Assembly (NCBI RefSeq): GCF_026625865.1
Contig: NZ_CP113067.1
Span: 930,001 to 994,000, forward strand
Direction: 5' to 3'
Length of the DNA: 64,000 bases
Origin: Microbacterium sp. SL75
GTDB taxonomy: Bacteria > Actinomycetota > Actinomycetes > Actinomycetales > Microbacteriaceae
Shown in pieces: positions 42,812 to 54,292 of the stretch. The position numbers and the translations under genes were made by a program. The notes below the pieces were generated by a model. The model was not told where the DNA came from and ran no database searches. It saw only the letters and a program-made list of their open reading frames with translations. The stretch's first letter is position 1; each line of letters starts with the position of its first letter.

Positions 42812-44793
42812 CCTCCATCCTCGATCGCACGTCCCCTGCCCCCGCCTCTCGTCGAGCGGAGCGGGTGTCAGAGACCCGACGATCGCGGTGGCGCGAGCGT
42901 CTGGTCGATGCCGCGTGGCTTGTGCCTCCGCTGCTCATCGGCATCTTGGTCAATGCCCTCAACCTGGGCGGCTCACCCCAGCGCATCGACGACGAGGGCA
43001 CCTACACCGCCCAGGCGTGGAGCCTCGGCAATCTCGGCGAGCTGACTCACTACACGTACTGGTACGACCATCCGCCGCTCGGGTGGATCCAGATCGCGGC
43101 GTGGGCCGGGCTCACCGACGCGTGGGACCGATACGACGTCGCCGTGATCGCCGCCCGCGAGGCGATGCTGGTTGCGACCGCGATCGCCGCGGTGCTGCTG
43201 TGGTGCCTCGTACGCCGCATCGGATTCGCCCGGCTCACGGCATCCGTCGCCGTGGCGATCTTCCTGCTGTCGCCGCTCGCGGTGCAGTTCCACCGTCAGG
43301 TGTACCTCGACAACATCGCGACCGCGTGGTTGCTCGGTGCGCTGCTGCTCGCGATGAGTCGGCGCGCCCAGCTGATCGGCTACGCCGGTGCGGCGGCGGC
43401 CTTCGGTGTGGCGGTTCTCACGAAAGAGACCTACCTGCTGGCACTTCCGCTCGTGGCCTGGTTCATGTGGCGGGGCGCCGACCGGACGACGCGTCGGTAC
43501 ACGGTGTCGGTCGCGGCCTCCGTCCTCGCCCTGATCGGTCTGACCTACGTGGCGTTCGCGCTGGTGAAGGGCGAGGTGACCCCGGCACCCGGTCGGGTGA
43601 GCCTGTGGGACGGTCTCGCTTTCCAGCTGTCGTCGCGAGAGGGCAGCGGATCGCTCTTCGATCCCGAGAGCCTCATGTCGCGGACCATCGGTCTGTGGTG
43701 GCAGCTCGACGCCGTGCTCATCGTGACCGCGCTGGCCGCCGCCGTCGCCGCGCTGTTCGTTCGTCGCCTGAGGCCGTGGGCGATCACTCTGCTGGCGCTG
43801 ACGGCGTTCATGTTCCGCGGGGGCTACCTCCCTGTGCCGTACGTCATCATGCTGCTGCCGTTCGCCGCGATCGTCGTGGCCGGCATGGGCCAACGGGCCG
43901 TCGAAACGCTGCGCGCGGACGCCGTGCTGCAGCGCCTCACGGGTGTCGCGCTGGCCTCCGGCCTGATCGTCGCGCTCCTCGCGGCCGGGCCGCTGTGGGC
44001 GGCGCAGCTCCGGGGCTTCTTGCTCGCCGACCTCGATCGCCCCCTCCGTGACGCCGAGACATGGATGACCCAGAACGCGCCGGGAGACGCGCGCATGCTC
44101 GTCGACGACGCGATGTGGGTCGATCTCGTCGACGCCGGCTTCGACCGCGAGAACGTGGTCTGGTACTACAAGGCCGACACCGACACCGACGTGCAGCGGC
44201 TCGCTCCCGACGGGTGGCGCGACTACGACTACGTCGTCACCACGGACTCGATGCGCACGTTCCCCACCGAGTTCCCCACGGTGCGGCAGGCGATCGACAA
44301 CAGCGTGGTGGTGGCGTCCTTCGGCGAAGGCGCGCAACAAGTCGACGTGCGCCTCGTCGATCGCAACCAGGCGGCACTGGCCCAGGCTTCGGACGACGGG
44401 CTCTACGCCGCCCGATCCGTCGCCGGTCAGCAGCTCCTGCAGAACCCCGACGTCGGTGTGCCCGGCCCGGAGCAGGACCTGCTCACCTCCGGCATCGTGG
44501 ACGGCCGCATCCTGCTCACGCTGGGCCAGTTGGCGGCGACCGGTCGCGTCGATATCGCCGACATCGCACAGTTGGGAGGCGACCCCTCGGGCGTCCACCG
44601 GCAGCTCGTCGTGAGCTCGTTCGCCGGTCAGGACGCACGCGGTGACGCTCCCGGCGCTGACGAGGTCGTGCGGTTCTTCTCGTCGCTCGCGGGTCCTCTG
44701 CGCCCGGTCTCGGTCGAGCGAGGGGACGCCGGGGTGATCGTGACGTTCTCACCCGACGAACCCACCGACCTGCTCCCCCGTCCCGCTTCATGA
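42808..44793 (+). CDS. GT-C-type (GT39/ArnT-like) integral membrane glycosyltransferase
   Basis: 661 aa; start ATG at 42808 overlaps the stop of the GT2 gene (ATGA). About ten transmembrane helices in the first 420 residues. The first extracytoplasmic loop carries RIDDEGTYTAQAWSLG, the acidic pair expected for a GT-C catalytic base, and THYTYWYDHPPLGWIQ, a second loop motif of this family. The C-terminal 240 residues form a soluble extracytoplasmic domain. GT-C enzymes use polyprenyl-phosphate sugars, so it may decorate the GT2 polymer or a surface protein. Acceptor and sugar are unknown. Confidence 0.85.
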   Translation: MTSILDRTSPAPASRRAERVSETRRSRWRERLVDAAWLVPPLLIGILVNALNLGGSPQRIDDEGTYTAQAWSLGNLGELTHYTYWYDHPPLGWIQIAAWAGLTDAWDRYDVAVIAAREAMLVATAIAAVLLWCLVRRIGFARLTASVAVAIFLLSPLAVQFHRQVYLDNIATAWLLGALLLAMSRRAQLIGYAGAAAAFGVAVLTKETYLLALPLVAWFMWRGADRTTRRYTVSVAASVLALIGLTYVAFALVKGEVTPAPGRVSLWDGLAFQLSSREGSGSLFDPESLMSRTIGLWWQLDAVLIVTALAAAVAALFVRRLRPWAITLLALTAFMFRGGYLPVPYVIMLLPFAAIVVAGMGQRAVETLRADAVLQRLTGVALASGLIVALLAAGPLWAAQLRGFLLADLDRPLRDAETWMTQNAPGDARMLVDDAMWVDLVDAGFDRENVVWYYKADTDTDVQRLAPDGWRDYDYVVTTDSMRTFPTEFPTVRQAIDNSVVVASFGEGAQQVDVRLVDRNQAALAQASDDGLYAARSVAGQQLLQNPDVGVPGPEQDLLTSGIVDGRILLTLGQLAATGRVDIADIAQLGGDPSGVHRQLVVSSFAGQDARGDAPGADEVVRFFSSLAGPLRPVSVERGDAGVIVTFSPDEPTDLLPRPAS

Positions 44794-44840
44794 TCCCGTT
44801 CACCCGTTCGATCCCCCTCCCCCCGAAGAAAGGATCCGCC

Positions 44841-45737
44841 ATGACCATCTCCTCCCCCTCCCCCCGTCCCGCCCGTCGGTCTCGGATCGGCCTGCGCGGC
44901 CTTGCCCTGACCGCCGCAGCCGTACTCCCCCTGGCCCTCGGCGTCGCAACGGCGCCCGCGGCGATGGCCGCACCGGCCGCACCGAGCGGCTGGGCCCGGG
45001 TCGCGCATCTCTCGCCCGATACCAAATCGGTCGACGTGCAGATGACCGCGCTGGCCGGCGGTGCGGTCGTCTACGAGCTCGACGACGTCTCGTACGGCGC
45101 GGTGAGCGACTACATCCCTCTCGCCGAGGGAACGTACGTCGTGTCGATGGTCCCCTCCGACGCCACGGACGACTCCGAACCCGTCGTGCAGCAGTCGGTG
45201 GAGGTGTCGGCGGGAGAGCCCATCACCGTTGCGGCATACGGGCGCAACGCCGAGCTGAAGACCACCGTCTTCGACGACGACCTCTCCGCCCCGGCGGAGG
45301 GCCAGGCACGCGTGCGCGTCGTGCAGGCGTCCACGCTCGAGCCCCGCGTCGACGTCGACACGGCGGAGGGCCGGTCGATCGCGCAGGCCGTGACCTCCGG
45401 CTCCGCAACCGGCTACGCCGCCGTGCCCGCCGGCTCTTGGAACCTCGAGCTCTCGGGCGCAGACGAAACGGCATCCTCCGCCGTCGCCCTTCCCGCGGGG
45501 AGCGTCTCGACCATCTTCGTGCTCGACGACGCCGCGGGCGCGCTGACCGCCCGGACGGTCACCGACTCGGCGACTCTCGCCGACATGCCCACCGGCGGTA
45601 TCCACACGGGCGGCGGCGGCACGGCGGTGCAGTCCGCGGCGCCCGCTGGGCTCATCGGCGGCGTCGTCGCACTCCTCGGCGGACTCGTTGCGACGATGGT
45701 GGTGCTGCGCCGTCGGTCCTCGAAGGGCACCGCATGA
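44841..45737 (+). CDS. DUF4397 surface protein with class F-type C-terminal sorting region
   Basis: 298 aa from the ATG at 44841 (AAAGGA upstream). An ATG at 44790, overlapping the previous stop as ATGA, would add 17 residues and hide the signal peptide. Signal peptide 1-45 (GLALTAAAVLPLALGVATAP ... MAAPAAP). Two DUF4397 beta-sandwich repeats follow (ARVAHLSPDTKSVDVQMT near 52; ARVRVVQASTLEPRVDVD near 155). The tail reads DMPTGGIHTGGGGTAVQ, then a transmembrane helix and RRRSSKG. The MPTGG...TGGGGTA stretch resembles the conserved tail of DUF4397 proteins found next to class F sortases. It is the likely substrate of the sortase encoded next. Confidence 0.85.
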   Translation: MTISSPSPRPARRSRIGLRGLALTAAAVLPLALGVATAPAAMAAPAAPSGWARVAHLSPDTKSVDVQMTALAGGAVVYELDDVSYGAVSDYIPLAEGTYVVSMVPSDATDDSEPVVQQSVEVSAGEPITVAAYGRNAELKTTVFDDDLSAPAEGQARVRVVQASTLEPRVDVDTAEGRSIAQAVTSGSATGYAAVPAGSWNLELSGADETASSAVALPAGSVSTIFVLDDAAGALTARTVTDSATLADMPTGGIHTGGGGTAVQSAAPAGLIGGVVALLGGLVATMVVLRRRSSKGTA

Positions 45738-47368
45738 TGCGCGGGAGGAAGACCCTCGCGACCGCTGTCGTCGCCGCGGTCTGCGTCGTGACGCTCAGTG
45801 CATGCACCGCGCCGGCGCAGCAGGTCTCCGACGCCCGCGAGCGCACCGTCGCCACGGCATCCGCGTTCCTGTCGACCTACGTCGACGACGGACGCGTCGT
45901 GCGAACCGATCAGGGTGGCGACACGGTGAGTGAGGGGCAGGCGTACGGCCTGCTCCTGGCCGTGGCCGCCGACGACGAGGAGCAGTTCGACCGGATCTGG
46001 GACTGGACCGTCGACAACCTGCAGCGCGACGACCTGCTGCTGTCCTGGCAGTGGAAGGACGGCTCCGTCGTCGACGATCAGCCCGCTTCCGACGCCGACC
46101 TCGACGCCGCGCGCGCCCTGGTGCTGGCCGGCGACGAGTTCGGACGCGACGACCTCCGCGAGCGAGGAGTCGAGCTGGGTACGGCGCTGCTCGATCGCAT
46201 GACCGCGACCACCGCCCTCGGCCGCATCCTGCTGCCGGGGCCGTGGGCCACCTCGACGCCGCACGCTTACAACCCCTCCTACGCATCGCCGGCCGCATAC
46301 GCGGTGTTGTCGGACGCGTCGGGGGACACCCGGTGGGACGAACTGGCCGAGGGCAGTCGCGCAGCCACCGCGGCTCTGCTCGACGCGAATCCCCTGCCGA
46401 CCAACTGGGCAACGGTCGCCGACGACGGCACAGTAGCGATCGCCGGCTCCGCGGGCGGCGGCGGCGAGCCGCGGTACGGATACGACGCCGTTCGCACGCC
46501 GATCCGCTTCGCGGAGTCGTGCGATCCCGCTGACCGTGCACTCGCGGGTCGGATGGCCGACGCGCTCCCCACGGATGAGGTGCTGCCCGCCGAGTTGGAC
46601 TCCGGTGGCGGGGGCGTCACCGGCGATCGGCACGCGAGCGCCTACGCGGCTCGAGCCGCAGCCCTCGCCGGCGGCGATCGCGACGAGGCCGCGCGCGCGG
46701 ACCTCTCGCGCATGACCGAGACCTCCTCGAGCACGCCGACGTACTACGGCGACGCATGGAACGCCTTGACCACGGCCATGCTGAGCGACGATGTGCTCGG
46801 CGGCTGCCCGCCGCTGAGCGACGACGGGGCGGCGGCGGGCGCGACCAGCGGGGGCGCCGCCGCCGCAGGCGACGCGCGCGGGGCCGCAGCGGGGCTGCAG
46901 GACCCGGTCTCAGCGCCCGCTGCCTCTAGCGCGACGCCCACGCACATCTCGATTCCCGCCATCGGCGTCGACTCCGACCTCGTCGGCCTGGATCGCGGAG
47001 CAGACGGGTGGATCGAAGCCCCCACCGATTACAACGCGGTCGGATGGTACGAGAAGGGCGTGCTGCCCGGAGCCGTGGGACCTGCCGTGATCGCGGCGCA
47101 CGTCGATTCACCCACGGGCCCCGCCGTCTTCTTCGACCTCCCGCGGCTCGAAGCCGGAGACCGGGTGTCGATATCGCGCAGCGACGGCACGACGGCGACC
47201 TTCGTCGTGACCGGTTTGCAGACCGTCGAGAAGGACACCTTCCCCACCGCGTCGATCTATGCTCCCGTCCCCACCCCGGAACTGCGCATCGTGACGTGTG
47301 CGGGGGCGTGGGACCCGGCCACCGGCCACTACGTGGACAACCTGGTCGTTACGGCCGTAGCCGGCTGA
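45734..47368 (+). CDS. Lipoprotein fusing a GH8 glucanase domain to a class F sortase domain
   Basis: 544 aa; ATG at 45734 overlaps the DUF4397 stop (ATGA). Signal peptide with lipobox LSAC near residue 24. Residues about 35-370 are glycoside hydrolase family 8: catalytic acid Glu67 in VSEGQAYGLLLAVA, Asp120-Asp124 in ASDADLDAARALVLA, then NPSYASPAAY and a late YYGDAWNALTTAML. An Ala/Gly linker follows (about 371-398). Residues about 400-544 are a class F sortase: IPAIGVDSDLVGL, His456 in AAHVDSPTGPA and Cys522 in LRIVTCAGAWDP. The usual Arg after the Cys is not evident in TCAGAWDPATGHYVDN. It would trim beta-1,4-glucan and anchor the DUF4397 protein at the same site. Fusion is direct; joint function is inference. 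Confidence 0.88.
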   Translation: MMRGRKTLATAVVAAVCVVTLSACTAPAQQVSDARERTVATASAFLSTYVDDGRVVRTDQGGDTVSEGQAYGLLLAVAADDEEQFDRIWDWTVDNLQRDDLLLSWQWKDGSVVDDQPASDADLDAARALVLAGDEFGRDDLRERGVELGTALLDRMTATTALGRILLPGPWATSTPHAYNPSYASPAAYAVLSDASGDTRWDELAEGSRAATAALLDANPLPTNWATVADDGTVAIAGSAGGGGEPRYGYDAVRTPIRFAESCDPADRALAGRMADALPTDEVLPAELDSGGGGVTGDRHASAYAARAAALAGGDRDEAARADLSRMTETSSSTPTYYGDAWNALTTAMLSDDVLGGCPPLSDDGAAAGATSGGAAAAGDARGAAAGLQDPVSAPAASSATPTHISIPAIGVDSDLVGLDRGADGWIEAPTDYNAVGWYEKGVLPGAVGPAVIAAHVDSPTGPAVFFDLPRLEAGDRVSISRSDGTTATFVVTGLQTVEKDTFPTASIYAPVPTPELRIVTCAGAWDPATGHYVDNLVVTAVAG

Positions 47369-47396
47369 AGCGGCGGGAGTCGGTCGGGGACGGGGC

Positions 47397-48680
47397 TCAG
47401 CCGACGGGCGTCGCCTCCGCGGCCGCCTCGTCTTCTTCGGTCGCCACGAGCTGGCCGCACGCCCCGTCGATCTCTTTGCCGCGGGTGTCGCGGAGGGTCG
47501 TCGGGATGCCGGCGTCGTTCAAGCGGCGCACGAACTCGTTCTGCACGGGGACCTCGGATGCCGTCCAGATCGAGCCCGGAGTCGGGTTCAGCGGGATCGG
47601 GTTCACGTGCACCCAGCCCCGGCCGCGGGCGTTGAGCTTGTCGGCCAGCAGATCGGCACGCCAGGCGTGGTCGTTCATGTCTTTGATCAGGGCGTATTCG
47701 ATCGACACGCGGCGCCCGGTCTTGTCGAAGTAGGCGCGGGCGGCATCCAGGGCCTCGTCGACCTTCCACTTCGAGTTCACCGGGATGAGCTCGTCGCGCA
47801 GGTGGTCGTCGGGCGCGTGCAGCGACAGCGCGAAGGTCACCGGGATGTCCTCGTCGGCGAGCTTCTTGATCGCGGGCACGAGACCGACGGTCGACACCGT
47901 GATGCCGCGGGCGCTCATGCCGAGCCCGTGGTCTTTGTCGACCATGACGCGCACGGCCTGCATGACGCGGGCGTAGTTGGCGAGCGGCTCACCCATGCCC
48001 ATGAAGACGATGTTCGACACACGGTCGAGCGAGTGGTCGGAGCTCTTCTTGCCGCCCAGGCCGCCGACGGCGATGAGGGCGTTGGCGCGCACGATCTGCT
48101 CGACGATCTCGGCCGCCGACATGTTGCGGGTCAGTCCCGCCTGGCCGGTGGCGCAGAACGGGCAGTTCATGCCGCACCCCGCCTGGCTCGACACGCACAG
48201 CGTGATGCGCCCGGGGTAGCGCATGAGAACGGACTCCACGAGCGCGCCGTCGTGCAGCTTCCAGAGGAACTTGATGGTGTCGCCGCGGTCGGTCTCGAGC
48301 CGGCGCACCTCGGTGAGCAGCGGCGGCAGCATTCCGGCGACGAGTTCTTCGCGACCGGATGCCGGCAGATCGGTCATGTCGGCCGGGTCGGAGGTGTAGT
48401 GGGTGAAGTAGTGCTTCTCGAGCTGCTTCGCGCGGAAGCCGGGGAGGCCGAGCTCCTTGAGCTTGGCGATGCGCTCGTCGTGCGTGAGGTCGGCGAGGTG
48501 CACCGGCGGCTTGCCGCGCTTGGGGCTGGCGAACTGCAGCAGCGGACGACCGGTCTCGTCCTTGGCCTGCTGCCATCCTTCGGTCTTGGGGCGCACCTGG
48601 CGGATGCCGGTGTTCGCCGGGGCTCCCTCGGGGCGCACCGGGCGGGGCGTCGTCGTGCGCACGGGGGGCTGATCAGTCAT
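47397..48680 (-). CDS. rlmN: 23S rRNA (adenine(2503)-C(2))-methyltransferase
   Basis: 427 aa. Radical SAM core with CxxxCxxC in [14 protein letters not shown], the family sequences [24 protein letters not shown] and ALSLHAPDD, and the C-terminal [13 protein letters not shown] ... GACGQL block with the second catalytic Cys. RlmN methylates A2503 of 23S rRNA and A37 of some tRNAs using two SAM molecules. The N-terminal 60 residues are an actinobacterial extension. Monocistronic, tail-to-tail with the GH8-sortase gene. Confidence 0.96.
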   Translation of the reverse strand: MTDQPPVRTTTPRPVRPEGAPANTGIRQVRPKTEGWQQAKDETGRPLLQFASPKRGKPPVHLADLTHDERIAKLKELGLPGFRAKQLEKHYFTHYTSDPADMTDLPASGREELVAGMLPPLLTEVRRLETDRGDTIKFLWKLHDGALVESVLMRYPGRITLCVSSQAGCGMNCPFCATGQAGLTRNMSAAEIVEQIVRANALIAVGGLGGKKSSDHSLDRVSNIVFMGMGEPLANYARVMQAVRVMVDKDHGLGMSARGITVSTVGLVPAIKKLADEDIPVTFALSLHAPDDHLRDELIPVNSKWKVDEALDAARAYFDKTGRRVSIEYALIKDMNDHAWRADLLADKLNARGRGWVHVNPIPLNPTPGSIWTASEVPVQNEFVRRLNDAGIPTTLRDTRGKEIDGACGQLVATEEDEAAAEATPVG

Positions 48681-48818
48681 GGTTTCCAGGGTACCGGGCG
48701 CATCTGCGCCGCGGCTGGGCGCTTCACCGCCGCGCGAGCGGTCCTTCCTCGGCCCGACGAGTCCCGTTCTCGCCCCTCACGCGCGTACGCAGCGGGACCG
48801 CACCCTAGGATGCATCCC

Positions 48819-49727
48819 ATGCCCGGTGCCGGTGACGTCTCCCTCCCGCCCGGCGGCGTGCAGAAGCTTCTGAACAACAACGTCGTCGTGGCGATCGACG
48901 GCGACGGCCGCGAGCGCGTGCTCATGGGTCGGGGCATCGGCTTCCAGCTCAAGCACGAGGGCCGCGTCGATCCCGCGAAGGTCGAGAAGACGTTCGTCCT
49001 CGAGCAGGGCAGCGACACCGCTCACGCCCAGAAGCTCCTCACCGACGCGCCGTACGCGCTCGTCGAGGCGGTCCTGCACGCCGTCGACCAGGCCGAGCGC
49101 GACCTGGGTCGCGACCTGGGGCGCCGGCTACCGCTCGCGGTCATCGACCACATCACCTATGTGATCGAACGCCTCGATCAGGGCATCCGCATCCCCGGCA
49201 CCTCCATGCCCGAGCTACGGATCCTCCACCCCGACGAATCACGCGCCGCGGAGCGCATGGCGACCTCGATCGCGGCCTCCCTCGACCGTGAGCTCCCGCC
49301 CGAAGAGGGCGTGTTCCTGACGATGCACCTGCTCAACGCCACGCGCGACGAGCCCAACGGCACCGCGGCCCTGCTGTTCCGTCGGGTGCAGCACGTCGTG
49401 CGCACCGTCGAGACCGGCCTCGGCGTCGCGCTCGACACCGAGAGCCCCGACTACGCGCGTTTCATCCTGCACGTGCGCTTCCTGCTGCAGCGGCTCGTGA
49501 ACCGCGCGATGCTCTCGAGCGGCGACTCGTCTTTCTTCGAGTTCGCCAAGCACCGTTACCCCCGCGCCTTTGGCATCGCCGAGGCCGTCAAGGCCTACGT
49601 CCTCGCGGCGACCGGGTCGACCCTCACCGACGAGGAGGTGCTCTACCTCACGGTGCATGTCGAGCGCCTCGCGACGAGCCTGGGCCGCGCCGACGACAGT
49701 GGCGGCCCCGACGCCCCGGTGCTATAG
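48819..49727 (+). CDS. bglG: BglG/LicT-family transcription antiterminator with two PRD domains
   Basis: 302 aa from the ATG at 48819. The N-terminal RNA-binding (CAT) domain contains VQKLLNNNVVVAIDGDGRER and VLMGRGIGFQLKHEGRVD. PRD1 follows (EAVLHAVDQAERD, VIDHITYVIERLDQG with conserved His), then PRD2 (ILHVRFLLQRLVNR, LYLTVHVERLAT). In this family PTS components phosphorylate the PRD histidines; the active dimer binds a RAT hairpin in the leader of the target mRNA. That target is immediately downstream (49765-49793), before the PTS gene. Confidence 0.93.
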   Translation: MPGAGDVSLPPGGVQKLLNNNVVVAIDGDGRERVLMGRGIGFQLKHEGRVDPAKVEKTFVLEQGSDTAHAQKLLTDAPYALVEAVLHAVDQAERDLGRDLGRRLPLAVIDHITYVIERLDQGIRIPGTSMPELRILHPDESRAAERMATSIAASLDRELPPEEGVFLTMHLLNATRDEPNGTAALLFRRVQHVVRTVETGLGVALDTESPDYARFILHVRFLLQRLVNRAMLSSGDSSFFEFAKHRYPRAFGIAEAVKAYVLAATGSTLTDEEVLYLTVHVERLATSLGRADDSGGPDAPVL

Positions 49728-49764
49728 TCACCGTCGCAGGCGTCACACCCTGCCGACGTTTTCC

Positions 49765-49839
49765 GGATTGTTACCGCGCGAGCGGGCAAGACCTGAATCC
49801 ACATCGCTGACGAGCGATGAACGGATTCGGGTCTTTTTT
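49765..49839 (+). promoter_or_regulatory. RAT antiterminator site overlapping an intrinsic terminator
   Basis: GGATTGTTACCGCGCGAGCG continuing to GGCAAGACC (49765-49793) matches the ribonucleic antiterminator bound by LicT/BglG. AGACC-T-GAATCC (49789-49800) pairs with GGATTC-G-GGTCT (49823-49834), followed by six T, a standard terminator unusual at this GC level. The RAT and the 5' arm of the terminator share 49789-49793, so binding of BglG would prevent the terminator from forming. An inner helix ATCGCT/AGCGAT tops the loop. Confidence 0.93.
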
Positions 49840-49918
49840 ATTGCCCGAAACACCCGGCAGCGTCGCCACAGAACATTCGAACAGGCCGCATCGATGCGGC
49901 GAAAGGCAGGCGGTTCCG

Positions 49919-53210
<3,292 letters not shown>

Positions 53211-53222
53211 TCCCCCTCATCG

Positions 53223-53256
53223 GATCGGCCCCGGGTCCCAGGACCCGGCGCCGATC
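53223..53256 (+). terminator. Intra-operon hairpin between the GH1 and HAD genes
   Basis: GATCGGC-C-CCGGGTCC (53223-53238) pairs with GGACCCGG-C-GCCGATC (53241-53256) around CA, one mismatch in 16. No T-run follows and the next ribosome site lies 5 bp on, so it may be a weak terminator or mRNA-stability element. Confidence 0.55.
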
Positions 53257-53272
53257 CCCTTCTGGAGTGCAC

Positions 53273-54130
53273 ATGACCCGCATCGCCTTCCTCGACGTCG
53301 ACGGAACGATCCTCGAGCACGGCTCGGTGATCGCGCCCTCGACGGTGACAGCCGTGCGCACGGCGCGCGAGAACGGCCATCTCGTGTGGCTCTGCACCGG
53401 TCGCTCCGCAGGAGACATCCACCCCGAGGTGCTGGCCATCGGCTTCGACGGCGCGATCACGAACGGGGGTGCGTACGCGACCCGCGGCGGCGATCCCGGC
53501 GAAGACACCCCCATCGTCGAACGCCCCATGCCCCGCGGGGCCGTCGAGGAGCTCGAGCGGTACTTCGAAGCCCACGGCATCCACTACTTCCTCCAGACGC
53601 ACGGCGGGGTGTACGCGAGCCCCGGGATGGGCCCCGTGATGACGGAGTACCGGCGCGAGCGCCACGAGCGTCGCGCGGCAGAACTCGAGGCGCAGGGCCT
53701 TCCGCCCGAACAACCGCTGTGGCGCGAGCCCCGCCCGGTGTCCGAGGTCGACCGCGACGCCGTCGCCAAGGCCGTGTTCGTCAGCCCCTCGATCGACACC
53801 GTCGCCCACGCGGCGGCGGAGTTGGGCGAAGACTTCCACGTCATCCCGGGTTCGATCCCCCTTCCCGGCGGCTCGAACGGCGAGATCGGTCAGGCCGGCG
53901 TCACCAAGGGCTCCGCGATCACCGCGGTGCTCTCCCAGCTGGGCCTGTCGGCGGCGGATGCCATCGGCATCGGCGACAGCTGGAACGACGTCGAGATGTT
54001 CGAGGTCGTCGGCACCCCCGTCGCGATGGGCAACGCCCCCGCCGAGTTGCAGCGCCTCGCCGGTCGGGTGACGACGGCGGTGCTCGACGACGGCGTGCAC
54101 AATGCGTTCGAGGACCTGGGCCTGATCTGA
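53273..54130 (+). CDS. HAD-superfamily (Cof-type, IIB) sugar-phosphate phosphatase
   Basis: 285 aa from the ATG at 53273 (TGGAG upstream). Motif I FLDVDGTI (Asp8, Asp10), motif II CTGRS, motif III Lys in VTKGSAI, motif IV IGIGDSWNDVEMF. Cap type IIB inserted between II and III. Such enzymes dephosphorylate hexose phosphates or FMN. Following the phospho-beta-glucosidase, it may relieve sugar-phosphate accumulation; substrate unknown. Confidence 0.88.
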   Translation: MTRIAFLDVDGTILEHGSVIAPSTVTAVRTARENGHLVWLCTGRSAGDIHPEVLAIGFDGAITNGGAYATRGGDPGEDTPIVERPMPRGAVEELERYFEAHGIHYFLQTHGGVYASPGMGPVMTEYRRERHERRAAELEAQGLPPEQPLWREPRPVSEVDRDAVAKAVFVSPSIDTVAHAAAELGEDFHVIPGSIPLPGGSNGEIGQAGVTKGSAITAVLSQLGLSAADAIGIGDSWNDVEMFEVVGTPVAMGNAPAELQRLAGRVTTAVLDDGVHNAFEDLGLI

Positions 54131-54197
54131 GTCCGGCTCACCTCCCCGAGATCGCCCCGCCTCCTCCGCCCGCGGGGCTGACTCGCTCCTCCGGCCG

Positions 54198-54280
54198 CCC
54201 TCACGCGCGCAGAAACGCGATCAGCTCACGCAAACACGAGCACAGCGCGTTTCTGCGCGCGAACGGCGTTTATGCGGGGG
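54198..54280. repeat. 83 bp hairpin repeat (copy 6 of the CGCATAAACGC family)
   Basis: The inner arms CGCGCAGAAACGCG (54206-54219) and CGCGTTTCTGCGCG (54246-54259) are perfect; the loop includes AAACACGAGCACAG, which is the core of the array copies. The ends CCCTCACGCG and GGCGTTTATGCGGGG match the other family members. Located between convergent HAD and SDR genes. Confidence 0.8.
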
Positions 54281-54292
54281 ATGACCCCGCGA

